Positions 6,509 through 15,612 are shown, counted from the first letter of the stretch. The stretch: 27,198 nt of DNA from Pelobacter sp. UBA6812 (GCA_002452265.1 DKEW01000067.1:381-27578); one strand, 5' to 3'. The notes: generated from the sequence alone by a model not told the origin. Program-made: numbers and translations.

Positions 6509-7405
6509 TCAGTTCCTCTCATTTTTAAAATATAAGGCCAGACTGTCCTGCCAATGCGGCACGCTGGCGCCCGTGGCGCGACGGTATTTATCCTTGCAAA
6601 GCACGGAATAGGCCGGTCGTGTAGCCGGCAACGGATAATCGGCAGTGCCTATAGACACCACGCGCTTGGCCATAATCGGCTCTCCTACTGCGCGAGCCTC
6701 GGCCAGGATCGCTTCGGCAAACTCATGCCAGCTGCAGGTACCCTCGTTGGAGAAGTGGTAGAGACCGTAGGGTGTCTCTTCATGAGTAATTTCAAGATCT
6801 AACAGGTTAAAAATGGCCCGCGCCAGATCACCCGTAAAGGTCGGCGAACCGACCTGGTCCGCAACAACACGCAGTTCTTCCCGCTCCTTGCCAAAGCGCA
6901 CCATGGTTTCGACGAAGTTTTTGCCGCCAGGGCCATAAAGCCAACTGGTACGGATGATGTAATAGTTGTCCAGGCCGGATGCGGCGATGGCCTCTTCCCC
7001 GACCAGCTTGCTGCGTCCGTAAACCGAACGCGGCCCGGTTGCGTCCGTCTCCCGGCTGGCGGTATGCTCATCCCCCGGGAAAACATAGTCGGTGGAGATA
7101 TGCACCAGGGTCGCACCAAGCTCACGCGCCACCTTGGCCAGATTACCCGGCCCCTCGCCGTTCACGCGCAAAGCCGTCTCAGCCTCCGACTCGCAACCAT
7201 CCACATGGGTATAAGCCGCACAATTAACAATGACATGCGGCCGAAGATCTCCAAGCACAGACGCAACAACACCGGCGTCCGTCACATCGAACTGCGGCCT
7301 TGCCAGACAGCGAATCGCATACCCACCGGGGGCCTCTTTTTGGATGGCCTGAGCCAGCATCCCCCTGGCACCGACAAGCGCCAGAATCCTCGGCTTATGT
7401 TGCAT
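6509..7405 (-). CDS. rfbD: dTDP-4-dehydrorhamnose reductase
   Basis: 298-aa SDR-fold enzyme that reduces dTDP-4-keto-L-rhamnose to dTDP-L-rhamnose using NAD(P)H. The N-terminus gives the Rossmann motif GARGMLAQAI. VNCAAYTHVDGCESE, STDYVFPGD, YGRSKLVGEE (YxxxK catalytic pair) and RTSWLYGPGGKNFVETM follow, all typical of RmlD. The start is taken at 7405 (MQHKPR), one base after the rfbB stop. An alternative ATG at 7420 adds five residues and overlaps rfbB, and neither has a strong ribosome site. Translation probably depends on coupling to rfbB. Confidence 0.95.
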   Translation of the reverse strand: MQHKPRILALVGARGMLAQAIQKEAPGGYAIRCLARPQFDVTDAGVVASVLGDLRPHVIVNCAAYTHVDGCESEAETALRVNGEGPGNLAKVARELGATLVHISTDYVFPGDEHTASRETDATGPRSVYGRSKLVGEEAIAASGLDNYYIIRTSWLYGPGGKNFVETMVRFGKEREELRVVADQVGSPTFTGDLARAIFNLLDLEITHEETPYGLYHFSNEGTCSWHEFAEAILAEARAVGEPIMAKRVVSIGTADYPLPATRPAYSVLCKDKYRRATGASVPHWQDSLALYFKNERN

Positions 7406-7406
7406 A

Positions 7407-8477
7407 TCAACGCCCGGCATACATCTGCTCGTAATACTGTTGATACGATCCATCCAGAATCGACTCGGACCACTGACGATTATCAAGGTACCACTGCACC
7501 GTCGTGCGAATGCCCTCTTCGAAGGTCATGGCAGGCTCCCAACCGAGCTCATCACGAATGCGGCTGGCATCGATGGCATAACGGCGGTCATGCCCCGGTC
7601 GATCGGTGACAAAGCGGATCAACTCCTGACGCGACTGGCCAGAGTCAAGCGGAGCGGCCATCTCGTCAAGCAGGTCACAGATCAGCCGCACCACTTCGAT
7701 ATTCTGCTTTTCGCTGTTGCCCCCGATATTATAGGTGCGTCCCACCTGCCCCTTTTGCAGAGCCGTCAAGATCGCCTGGCAATGATCTCCCACATACAGC
7801 CAATCCCGAATATTCTTCCCATCCCCATACACCGGAAGATCTTTGCCCAGCAGGGCGTTGTTAATGATCAGCGGGATGAGTTTTTCAGGGAACTGATAAG
7901 GACCATAGTTATTGGAGCAATTGGTGATGATGACCGGCAACCCATAGGTATGCTGATAGGCGCTGGCCAGATGATCTGAAGAAGCCTTGCTTGCGGAATA
8001 AGGCGAGCGCGGGTCGTATGGGGTCGTCTCGGTAAAAAGACCGGTCTCGCCAAGTGAGCCGTAGACCTCATCGGTACTGACATGTAAAAAACGATGTTTG
8101 GTGCCGTCTGATTGGGGATTGGTGAGCCATGCAGAACGCGCGGCCTCCAAAAGCGTAAAGGTCCCGACAATGTTGGTGCGGATGAATTCGGTTGGCCCAT
8201 CAATGCTGCGATCCACATGGGACTCAGCGGCAAAATGGACTACCGTATCGATCTTCTCTTCTGCAAAGAGACGATTCACCAGAGCAATATCGCAGATATC
8301 GCCCTGCACGAACCGGTAACGTGGATCATCCGCTATATGCGTTAAGTTGCAGGGGTTTCCCGCATAGGTAAGGTTGTCAAGATTGATAATGCGATTAGCA
8401 GGGAGGGATTTGATGGCCAATTGAATGAAATTGGACCCGATAAAGCCACATCCACCAGTTACTAATATATTTTCCAT
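7407..8477 (-). CDS. rfbB: dTDP-glucose 4,6-dehydratase
   Basis: 356-aa extended SDR that converts dTDP-glucose to dTDP-4-keto-6-deoxyglucose. Seen in order: GGCGFIGSNFI at the N-terminus (NAD-binding GxxGxxG), NLDNLTYAGN, AAESHVDRSI, STDEVYGSLGETG with the catalytic TDE triad, SPYSASKASSDH (YxxxK) and NCSNNYGPYQFPEKLIPL. Length and motifs are fully typical. The ATG at 8477 is preferred to a TTG at 8495 because TTGGAG lies about ten bases upstream. It is the first gene of rfbBDAC and follows a 350-nt spacer, so an operon promoter is likely there. Confidence 0.97.
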   Translation of the reverse strand: MENILVTGGCGFIGSNFIQLAIKSLPANRIINLDNLTYAGNPCNLTHIADDPRYRFVQGDICDIALVNRLFAEEKIDTVVHFAAESHVDRSIDGPTEFIRTNIVGTFTLLEAARSAWLTNPQSDGTKHRFLHVSTDEVYGSLGETGLFTETTPYDPRSPYSASKASSDHLASAYQHTYGLPVIITNCSNNYGPYQFPEKLIPLIINNALLGKDLPVYGDGKNIRDWLYVGDHCQAILTALQKGQVGRTYNIGGNSEKQNIEVVRLICDLLDEMAAPLDSGQSRQELIRFVTDRPGHDRRYAIDASRIRDELGWEPAMTFEEGIRTTVQWYLDNRQWSESILDGSYQQYYEQMYAGR

Positions 8478-8827
8478 TATATAAAACTCCAACAAGAAAA
8501 AAGTATTAAGTTCTTATTTGGGCAATTGTCCCCAGTGAAAAAATTTTTCGGCAATTCAAAGCATATAAGTCCATCTGTTTAGCCTCTTGTGTGCCAAACG
8601 CCATCTGCTAAATCCGATGGTAGCCCCCTTCACCTAGCACTTTCTTTGTTCCCGAAAGATGGGCCCGGTTGACGGTAACCCTACGTCCCCTCAACATTCT
8701 CTAAAAACAAGTATTTTATATGTGATTACAAAAACTTATGGCTTTTCGGATGGAAATTAGCTCAACTTCAACCGGACCACCCTCACATACAAGTCCTTAA
8801 CCGGATACTGCTGAGACTGGCTCAAAA
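8478..8827. other. Gene-free spacer upstream of rfbB
   Basis: About 350 nt of AT-rich DNA between the GT4 stop and rfbB, expected to hold the rfbBDAC promoter. It contains a sigma-54-like motif at 8582-8596 and a CCTACGTCCCC fragment related to the RAYT-proximal element. TCCGGTT occurs twice on the minus strand near 8775-8805. No coding region was seen. Confidence 0.55.
8582..8596 (-). promoter_or_regulatory. Possible sigma-54 promoter for rfbBDAC
   Basis: The minus strand reads TGGCACACAAGAGGC, which keeps GG at -24 and GC at -12 with consensus spacing (TGGCACG-N4-TTGC). The bases just before the GC do not match. It lies about 105 nt upstream of the rfbB ATG. No enhancer-binding site was recognised. 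Confidence 0.3.
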
Positions 8828-9952
8828 TTACCCTGCAGCTAATTTCAGATACATATCTTCAAAATCAAGTGCAATTTGATCCCAGTTATAATCCATCCTA
8901 ACGCGCTCGCAGGCTTTAGTCCCTACAGAGGAGCGCATACCACAAGAATCAAGCAGTGCCGTCAGTTTATCGCGTAAATCGTCCACACTCTTATTTTGAT
9001 AAGTAAAGCCGGCATCCCCGATCGCTTCCATATTTTCGGGGATATTGCTGACCAAACAACAGTTTCCAAAGCTCATCGCCTCGAGGAGCGCGATGGATAA
9101 CCCTTCAATCTCAGATGGCTGGACATAAACCGCGGCATTGCTGAAAAGTTCCTGAAGAGCCCGACCTTCAACAAATCCTGGGAAAATGATGCGCGGATCA
9201 TCTCCCGCCAGAGATTTGAGTTGCTCCTTGTACGCCTCCTCTCCCTTAGCATCACCAGCAATAACCAACTTATAATCCGTATCGATCTTCCGAAAAGCTG
9301 GGATCAGATATTGGGCTCCTTTTTCCTGCACCAATCGCGATGCAAAAAGAACGTACTTTTGTGGTTCGAGACCCATTTTGAGAATTTCATGGGCATCATG
9401 GTGGGGCTTGATCTCGGCACCCGTCGGGATGTAACACATATCGATGCCATGGGTTTCTTTGAAAAAATTACACTGGGTATTGGAAACAGCGGTATGGGCC
9501 TGATTACCAATCAATGAAATCCGTTCAAGAAACTTCAGCATGCCCTTTCCAATGGCATTCCAGCGGTTTCGCTGCCACTCGATCCCATGCATCTGAAGCA
9601 GGCATTTGTATCCCCGCAGGCGCAGAAAAGGCGCAAAGGCTCCGGCCGCAACGCTGTGGCAGTGAATTACGTCATACATGCCACCTTTGAAAAGCAGATG
9701 GAGAGCCGCCGAAGCAGCGGTTGAGAGTTTTTCCAGGGCCGAATGCTTGATACACGGGACGGCAATGATACGCATCCCATCATATTCGCGGGGAGCGTCT
9801 CCATAATGCCCCATTGAATAGACAGTCACCTCGTGCCCGCGCCCCACCAAACGGCGCCCAAGTTCCAATGTGTATTTTTCGATCCCACCGCCACGAGCGA
9901 TATTCTTGACAACCAGGAAGGCAATTCGAAGATGCTGAGATTGATTTTTCAA
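8828..9952 (-). CDS. Glycosyltransferase family 4 (GT-B fold)
   Basis: 374-aa retaining glycosyltransferase, probably cytoplasmic and acting on the lipid-linked repeat unit. The N-terminal domain has GGGIEKYTLELGRRLVGRGHEVTVYS (residues 21-46). LLQMHGIEWQRNRW near 118-131 resembles the DUF1972-containing subgroup of polysaccharide GT4 enzymes. The C-terminal domain has FASRLVQEKG and the EX7E motif E283-GLSIALL-E291. It uses a TTG start at 9952: AAGGAG lies five bases upstream and no ATG precedes the conserved first strand. Donor and acceptor cannot be told from sequence. It is the last gene of the run before the rfb spacer. Confidence 0.9.
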   Translation of the reverse strand: MKNQSQHLRIAFLVVKNIARGGGIEKYTLELGRRLVGRGHEVTVYSMGHYGDAPREYDGMRIIAVPCIKHSALEKLSTAASAALHLLFKGGMYDVIHCHSVAAGAFAPFLRLRGYKCLLQMHGIEWQRNRWNAIGKGMLKFLERISLIGNQAHTAVSNTQCNFFKETHGIDMCYIPTGAEIKPHHDAHEILKMGLEPQKYVLFASRLVQEKGAQYLIPAFRKIDTDYKLVIAGDAKGEEAYKEQLKSLAGDDPRIIFPGFVEGRALQELFSNAAVYVQPSEIEGLSIALLEAMSFGNCCLVSNIPENMEAIGDAGFTYQNKSVDDLRDKLTALLDSCGMRSSVGTKACERVRMDYNWDQIALDFEDMYLKLAAG

Positions 9953-10006
9953 AATGACTCCTTAAGTACTGAAGGATGGCGAAGAAAATTTATGTAAGTG
10001 AAGAAT

Positions 10007-11077
10007 TCAGGGATTTCCAGATATGGAACTATCGACCTTCCCCCTCAAATTGCCCTGCTGGGGATCCTGCCCAACGTTAAATTGTGGGCAGCAATCGCCG
10101 CAGATCCGACTGTTGGCCATCGATTTGAGTTTGTTCTTCAACACCCAGGGAAGAACCTTCTTGATGTATTTCCGCATAACCGGAGACGCCGACCCAATCA
10201 TCCAGCAGTTCTTGGGGCATTTGGCAACTTTCGCCCGGACTTCCTTGGCTGTGGAGCTATTCCAGATAGTCGTGAAGTCGTCTACAACATGCAAGTTGCC
10301 CATGCTCTGGAACCAGTATTTTTCCTCCATGCCATTGCAGGGGAGTACCTCGCCGCGCGGGTCGATGAAAAAGTTTTCGCTCCCGGCCTCGCAGGGGAGC
10401 ATGCGTTTGCCGCCGCGGATGTAGTTGATCAGCCCAACATTGAAGATGGCGCGGAACCACGACTTGGGATGGTTCTCCTTCATTAGCCGGTTGACCAGCT
10501 CTTCGAAGTTGGAAGACACTTCATCAATATTGGTGATGAGGTTGTCGTCTTTCTGGAAATAGAAGGAATTATGGAAGGCAGCAGTGGCGAATTGCAGATT
10601 CAACCCCTTGGCCAGTTCATACAGATGGAGCATGTCGGGGGAGTTGTTGTTGCTCACCGTAATCCCGAACCCGATGTCTTTCACACCCATGCGTCGCAGG
10701 CCGAGTAGGACGCGCAACCCCCGGTCAAAACCGCCGGGCTGACCGCGCAGTTCATCGTTTTTCTGGGAAAGCCCTTCAATACTGACGCGGAAGCCGAGAT
10801 TGGGGTACTTCTCCGCCAGCTTGAAGATACGATCCACGAACCAGCCGCTGGTGGAGATTACCACCCGCTCGGTTTTGGTGAAGAGGATGCGAACAATCTC
10901 GTCCAGGTCCTCTCGGACAAAAGGTTCGCCACCGGTAACGTTGACCGCCGCCAGCTTGGGAAGTTTGTTCAGGAGTTCTGGCTTAAACTCTTCTTCCTGC
11001 TTGGTCGGGCCGTTCCAGATGTCGCACATTTTGCACCGCATGGGGCAGCGGTAGGTTACGATTACGGATGCATCCAT
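10007..11077 (-). CDS. Radical SAM/SPASM domain protein
   Basis: 356-aa iron-sulfur enzyme. The radical SAM cluster motif CX3CX2C is C11-PMR-C15-KM-C18. GGEP (residues 49-52) is the SAM-binding turn. The C-terminal half has a SPASM-like pattern: C229-X12-G242-X4-C247, then C287-X3-C291 and a late C326/C329/C330 group, enough to ligate one or more auxiliary clusters. SPASM proteins modify peptides, proteins or small molecules. Homologues do occur among glycosyltransferases in polysaccharide loci, where the substrate is usually unknown. No precursor peptide gene is visible nearby. The ATG at 11077 has GGAG eight bases upstream. The exact reaction is not inferable. Confidence 0.9.
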   Translation of the reverse strand: MDASVIVTYRCPMRCKMCDIWNGPTKQEEEFKPELLNKLPKLAAVNVTGGEPFVREDLDEIVRILFTKTERVVISTSGWFVDRIFKLAEKYPNLGFRVSIEGLSQKNDELRGQPGGFDRGLRVLLGLRRMGVKDIGFGITVSNNNSPDMLHLYELAKGLNLQFATAAFHNSFYFQKDDNLITNIDEVSSNFEELVNRLMKENHPKSWFRAIFNVGLINYIRGGKRMLPCEAGSENFFIDPRGEVLPCNGMEEKYWFQSMGNLHVVDDFTTIWNSSTAKEVRAKVAKCPKNCWMIGSASPVMRKYIKKVLPWVLKNKLKSMANSRICGDCCPQFNVGQDPQQGNLRGKVDSSISGNP

Positions 11078-11120
11078 TTACTAATCTCCAAATAACTTTC
11101 CTAAACTGGGGAGACCCACC

Positions 11121-12338
11121 TTATCCCCGAACAACATCACCATAGATTTCCAAAAGCCGGGCCACATGGCGCTCCGCACAAAAGTCAGTTTCAATGCGCC
11201 TCCTGGCAGTTCGTCCCATGGATTCAATCTTTGCTGAGTCTTCCCAGAGGGCTGAGATGACTCCAGAAAGGGCCTCGGCATTACCAGTCTCGAAGAGAAG
11301 CCCCGTATCTTCATGCAACACCTGCTCAGGGGTGCCCCCAAGCTTGGAGCCGATCACCGGCTTTCCGTAAGCAAAAGCCTCCAGAATCGACATTGGTGCA
11401 TTCTCGTACCACTCTGACGGAACAACTAAAAACGCCGCCTGTTGAAATAAGTTTTTTAACTTTTCGCCCTGACAATAGCCTTCAAAGGTCACATGATTCA
11501 TGCCATGCGATGATGCGAATTCTCGGCACTCCGCTTCCATCGGCCCCGTTCCGGCAATACGCAACGGAACATCCAAATCTTTGAACGCTTTGAGTAGCGT
11601 CAAGGCCCCTTTTTCCTTGGAAAGACGACCGGCAAAGAGCGCATAGTCACCCTTGGCGAAATTGGCCTCATACGCGGCAGGGTCCAGCGCATTGGGAAGG
11701 TAAACCAGTTTTTCGCGGGGAATGCCTGCTGCCGCAATCTTTTCCAGAAGGAACCGACTCGGACAAATAAATCGGCTAATCCAATCGTATTTCCCGAGGA
11801 GCTTATTAAAATAAGCCTCTGCGGTATTAACCACAGACGCTGCTAAACTCCCCTTATGACAGCGCTGCATTGCGCAATTCCAGAAGCTGCCGGTGCCGCA
11901 ACGTTCACATATTTCGCCCCGATTCAACATCAGGTAGGATGGACAGGCTAGCTTGAGATCGTGCAACGTCAGAAGAAAGGGGATGCCCCGGGCCTTAGCG
12001 GCATCGACGATGGAATAGGTCAGGCCCGAATAAATATTGTGGCCATGGACCAACTCCGGTTTCTCCTGGTCAAGCAAAGCGCCGAAAGCTTTTTTCATCG
12101 GATATGAATAAACAATATCCGCAGCTGCCAGCGCTTTACCGACCCCGCCCACCGATTCGAAATCGACAACCGGCAGGAAATAATCATCATAGGCCGTTTT
12201 CGGGTTCTGTTTATGGGAACGGGAGAAGGGAACAATTTCATTACCGAGACGCTCTAATGATTCGATCTCATCAAACATGACCCGTTCAGAACCGCCACGC
12301 AGGTAGTAGTAATTATTGGCAAAAACGATTTTTTTCAT
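11121..12338 (-). CDS. Glycosyltransferase family 4 with cysteine knuckle
   Basis: 405-aa GT-B glycosyltransferase. The N-terminal region has NNYYYLRGGSERVMFDEIESL (residues 8-28) and GHNIYSGLTYSI. The C-terminal region has FAGRLSKEKG and an EX7E motif, E312-NAPMSIL-E320, followed by AYGKPVIGSKLGGTPE. Five cysteines between 132 and 160 (C132, C144, C147, C155, C160) form a small insertion that looks like a zinc-binding knuckle, known in a subset of GT4 proteins. Its ATG overlaps the stop of the phosphatase-like gene (ATGA at 12335-12338). It is probably one step of repeat-unit assembly; the sugar is unknown. Confidence 0.9.
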   Translation of the reverse strand: MKKIVFANNYYYLRGGSERVMFDEIESLERLGNEIVPFSRSHKQNPKTAYDDYFLPVVDFESVGGVGKALAAADIVYSYPMKKAFGALLDQEKPELVHGHNIYSGLTYSIVDAAKARGIPFLLTLHDLKLACPSYLMLNRGEICERCGTGSFWNCAMQRCHKGSLAASVVNTAEAYFNKLLGKYDWISRFICPSRFLLEKIAAAGIPREKLVYLPNALDPAAYEANFAKGDYALFAGRLSKEKGALTLLKAFKDLDVPLRIAGTGPMEAECREFASSHGMNHVTFEGYCQGEKLKNLFQQAAFLVVPSEWYENAPMSILEAFAYGKPVIGSKLGGTPEQVLHEDTGLLFETGNAEALSGVISALWEDSAKIESMGRTARRRIETDFCAERHVARLLEIYGDVVRG

Positions 12339-13762
12339 GACTTGACTTTAAAATGATTACAGACAATATCGAAAATATCGAACACTTCCAGATCAGAGCT
12401 GCATTCCGGAACATTCGAGGCAAAAACACCATTCCATTTATGACCACCTGATAAACGCCGATGGAAAAAGTTTTTGGAAATTAAGGGAACAAAGAGGCTC
12501 CAGTTAACGCCATATTCAGGGGTCAGCTCAAACAGGATATCGGGATAAATATAATTCGTTCCATCCCCTTGTAAAAACCCGCGATGCCGGATCCATTTAA
12601 ATAATACCCCGTTATGTTTTCTATTCAGTTCCTCTAAATCCTTAATAATAGAAATGCAGACACGTTGGTATTCATCCCCAGAAAGGTCTTTTGAAACTTC
12701 TATGCCCCCATAGGGTCCGCAACCCGCAAATTTGGGTACCCACGCCAAGGACTGATCCTGTTTGATAACATGTTCCCCACTTTTTAATTTTTTCCGATTT
12801 GGCAAGTGCCGCCCTATTTTGTAAATTAACTCCTCTTGCTTCAAAGAATAGAGCATCGCAATAGTTGCGTTTTTTGCCTTTTCAACCCAGTATTTTTTGG
12901 AAAAAATAGGATACCTTCCACAATCGTTTTGCAAATATCCCTTCCGTCTTAGATATTCATTCAAATTAAGCGTCTTGGTACATCGCATTCCATGACCATG
13001 GTCACTGATAATGACAAGGCGATCCCTTTCTTGGAGCAAAGAAAAAAATTCACCTACAAGAGTATCGAACAGAACATAATGGTCATTAATTGCATTTCTA
13101 TGCTCGTTTTTCCCAGGGTGGGTCGGATCCTTCTCGTCACAATACCGCCACAAGAAATGCTGAATGCGATCCATGGTAAAAAACGAAACAAACCCAAGAT
13201 CCCATTCTTCACCAGACAGCACCTTGCGAGCAAAGCCTGCCAAGTTTCGAGCATCATTATGGGTCTTTGCGACAAATTCCGTAATCTCATCATTTTTGGG
13301 ATTATCCTCAATCCCCCCAAGTGGCGGGCAATCCAAGTACTTGGACAACAAGGAGTCCGGATATGCCTGGTTATTTCCGTTAATAAAGACGGAGCCACTC
13401 ACCATGGAGCCATTGACTGGCCAGACAGGATAAGCCATAAACGGATTGATGACACAAACCTTATGCCCGGCACGGCCCACCTCATCCCAAAAGGTCTTCC
13501 CCGCGTAGGCGCTGTTATCAACACTGAAATTCTTGTAGTTCTTTTCCAAATAATCGACCGAATCAACAACCCCATGATCCACAGGAGAACGTCCGGTAAA
13601 AATAGATACCCAGGCGGGAATCGAATCGGGGGGAAATACCGACCTCAAAGGACTTAAAAACCCATTATGACTAAGTTTTTTAAAGTTAGGAAGACTATTC
13701 AGATTGACATTTACATAGTCAAAATCTAACCCGTCTATCCCAATTATTAACAATCGCGACAT
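12335..13762 (-). CDS. Alkaline phosphatase superfamily protein (type I phosphodiesterase/nucleotide pyrophosphatase-like)
   Basis: 475-aa metallohydrolase. It opens MSRLLIIGIDGLDFD, with metal ligand D10. PPDSIPAWVSIFTGRSPVDHG follows, where S47 is in the nucleophile position and H63 is in the usual PxDHG box. DRIQHF (D198, H202) and IISDHGHGM (D254, H255, H257) complete a two-metal site. No signal peptide or membrane segment is seen, so it is probably cytoplasmic. The start at 13762 has AGGA about nine bases upstream and lies 13 nt after the kinase-like gene. A longer in-frame start would overlap that gene. Relatives hydrolyse phosphodiesters or transfer phospho-groups. In this setting it may act on a nucleotide sugar, lipid-linked intermediate or phospho-substituent. 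The substrate is unknown. Confidence 0.85.
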   Translation of the reverse strand: MSRLLIIGIDGLDFDYVNVNLNSLPNFKKLSHNGFLSPLRSVFPPDSIPAWVSIFTGRSPVDHGVVDSVDYLEKNYKNFSVDNSAYAGKTFWDEVGRAGHKVCVINPFMAYPVWPVNGSMVSGSVFINGNNQAYPDSLLSKYLDCPPLGGIEDNPKNDEITEFVAKTHNDARNLAGFARKVLSGEEWDLGFVSFFTMDRIQHFLWRYCDEKDPTHPGKNEHRNAINDHYVLFDTLVGEFFSLLQERDRLVIISDHGHGMRCTKTLNLNEYLRRKGYLQNDCGRYPIFSKKYWVEKAKNATIAMLYSLKQEELIYKIGRHLPNRKKLKSGEHVIKQDQSLAWVPKFAGCGPYGGIEVSKDLSGDEYQRVCISIIKDLEELNRKHNGVLFKWIRHRGFLQGDGTNYIYPDILFELTPEYGVNWSLFVPLISKNFFHRRLSGGHKWNGVFASNVPECSSDLEVFDIFDIVCNHFKVKS

Positions 13763-13775
13763 TGCTTGTATCCTA

Positions 13776-14444
13776 TCAATTCTTTCCACAGAATAGCTGC
13801 CAAACCTCTTCGGCAACAACAGGGAGCGTTCTGGTTCCATCAAGAACAAACGAGTTTTTATTCATTTGAGCAAATTCAAGATAAAGCGGTCGCCGATCAA
13901 TCAGATATTCCAGAGATGTGCCGTCGCGCTTTCGGTCCCAGCCAACCTCTGCCGGAATATCAATCAAATAGAAACCAGACGGCTTCGGGAAAAGTCTGGC
14001 CAGCAAACATCTATGCAGTTGTCGAAGTTCACCACTTGGGTCCGGTGCCATTGAAGCAAAATCTACCAATGCATCTGCAAGATAGCGATCCACAACCATA
14101 TATTCAGCTTGCCGATGATTAACCCAAAATCTAAACCAAGTAACACACAGATAATCAAGCAACAAAAGCCTCGTCCAAAAAAACCTGCGCCACTTGCTTC
14201 TCATAATCCCACGCCGCTGCTGCGTTATTTCAACATAGGCCGCCCCGTCACTTTTGCCCTTTTCGCGCAGGAGAAACTTCTTGATGATTTGAGCGGGAAT
14301 GCGTGTAAAAACGGGGACTCGTCGCGCCCATACATAGTCCACCCGACAACCCCGCTCACGGAGTCTTGCGCAAAAACTTTCTGCTTGTGTAGATTTGCCA
14401 GAGCCGTCAATCCCGGAAAAAACGACAAGTTTGGCATTAAACAT
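13776..14444 (-). CDS. Thymidylate-kinase-like P-loop kinase
   Basis: 222-aa protein with a Walker A motif GIDGSGKST at about residues 11-19 and the kinase DRY-type motif in VVDRYLADALVDF. A LARLFPKPSGFYLIDIP strand carries the DxP element typical of thymidylate kinases. The ATG at 14444 has AGGAG nine bases upstream; a TTG at 14453 abuts that site and is unlikely. Thymidylate kinase makes dTDP, and dTTP is a substrate of RfbA, but the middle (RSKWRRFFWTRLLLLDYLCVT region) diverges from housekeeping Tmk. It sits directly before the phosphatase-like gene. It may phosphorylate a nucleotide or another small molecule; this is undecided. Confidence 0.8.
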   Translation of the reverse strand: MFNAKLVVFSGIDGSGKSTQAESFCARLRERGCRVDYVWARRVPVFTRIPAQIIKKFLLREKGKSDGAAYVEITQQRRGIMRSKWRRFFWTRLLLLDYLCVTWFRFWVNHRQAEYMVVDRYLADALVDFASMAPDPSGELRQLHRCLLARLFPKPSGFYLIDIPAEVGWDRKRDGTSLEYLIDRRPLYLEFAQMNKNSFVLDGTRTLPVVAEEVWQLFCGKN

Positions 14445-14464
14445 GAGTAGCAACTCCTATGTCT

Positions 14465-15487
14465 TCAATCAACTAGCAACCTGGCGCTCACTGCCTGCCA
14501 TGAAAAAAACTCTTCCACAAATGTTCTCATAGAACGACGATCTGATTCCTCTATTTCCAATAACTCAGGTAGATATTTCCGAGCGTCATCAAGTCCATCA
14601 ATAAATCTGAACCACAAACAATCCTCAAAAAATGACGTAAGCCCGCCAAATCTTGTGGCCAAAACAGGCACCCCACAGGCCAACGCCTCTAGAACAGAGA
14701 GTGGAAATTCTATTGCCGAGGAATTCTGCTTAGTAGGAAAAACATAAGCATCGGCTAACTGGTAAATTTCTTGGATATCTGCAAGATAATCAGTGATCAC
14801 GTGGATCCCTTTTTGCCTCAACTCAGTCAGATAGGCCAAATCCCCATCAGTGCTAGTGCTAGTCACCAAGACAGGCAAAATCCCCTTGGCAACCAAACCG
14901 ACTAACAAATCAATCCCACGACTTCGGTTCAAATGTCCAACGTGTAAAATTATTTTATCACTGAGTGGCAGTCCGTATTTCTGACGCAAACCCAGGCGGT
15001 TTGGCAAACCAACAGGATAGAATTTAGATAAATCAACCCCAGAGGGCAAGACTCTCCCGTCCATACCCATCGCCTTAAATTTTGAAAGACTTCTTTGCGA
15101 TTGCACAAACAATTTGTCAGGTTTTAAAGCCGGAAGGATATGTCGAGCTAATTTGCCATACGTCCTTGGCTGAAACCCCACCAAAACCACACAGGAATGT
15201 GAATATAGTTTTAAAATCTTCCCCCTGAGAACCCCCCCCACCGTTAGCGAAGACATCGGCAGATAAATAGTCTTTTCGGGTTGAAAGTCACGGATGGTAC
15301 GCCATATTCGGAAACCAAGAAGCATCCTATTCCTGCATAAGCACTGTCCTAATTCTGTTTCAATGTTTTTGCCAACAACAAGAACCTCATGTAATTTTCT
15401 CAATTCAAATACGATAGAACTAATGGCATTCTTGAAACCTTCGTCTAATGGATAACGTATATCATCTATAACAATACAAACTCTCAT
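14465..15487 (-). CDS. Glycosyltransferase family 4
   Basis: 340-aa GT-B enzyme, probably a cytoplasmic step in repeat-unit assembly. Seen are VLPSGVDLSKFYPVG (hinge region), KIILHVGHLNRSRGIDLL (start of the donor-binding domain), ADAYVFPTKQNSSAIEFPLSVLEALACGVPVLATRFGG. The EX7E motif is shifted: isoleucine occupies the usual first-glutamate position, and a glutamate follows one residue later. This variant with PLSVLEA is found in a subgroup of GT4 proteins. The N-terminal domain is poorly conserved. The upstream gene is 125 nt away, so the unit could have its own start signal. Donor sugar unknown. Confidence 0.85.
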   Translation of the reverse strand: MRVCIVIDDIRYPLDEGFKNAISSIVFELRKLHEVLVVGKNIETELGQCLCRNRMLLGFRIWRTIRDFQPEKTIYLPMSSLTVGGVLRGKILKLYSHSCVVLVGFQPRTYGKLARHILPALKPDKLFVQSQRSLSKFKAMGMDGRVLPSGVDLSKFYPVGLPNRLGLRQKYGLPLSDKIILHVGHLNRSRGIDLLVGLVAKGILPVLVTSTSTDGDLAYLTELRQKGIHVITDYLADIQEIYQLADAYVFPTKQNSSAIEFPLSVLEALACGVPVLATRFGGLTSFFEDCLWFRFIDGLDDARKYLPELLEIEESDRRSMRTFVEEFFSWQAVSARLLVD

Positions 15488-15612
15488 AATAAATCACCGA
15501 ATAAAAAGCAATCCTCGGAATTTAGAGCCAAAGGTTAAGATATAATCTTACCCATTTACCCCATAAACCAGTCTTTAATCTGCAGGAGGGCGCAAAAGAT
15601 CTATCCGTTAAA

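Noticed and set aside
5797..6528. 243-codon open frame on the plus strand opposite rfbA
   Set aside because: Antisense shadow of rfbA with no family features.
12992..13657. 221-codon open frame opposite the phosphatase-superfamily gene
   Set aside because: No domain, antisense to a gene with full catalytic motifs.
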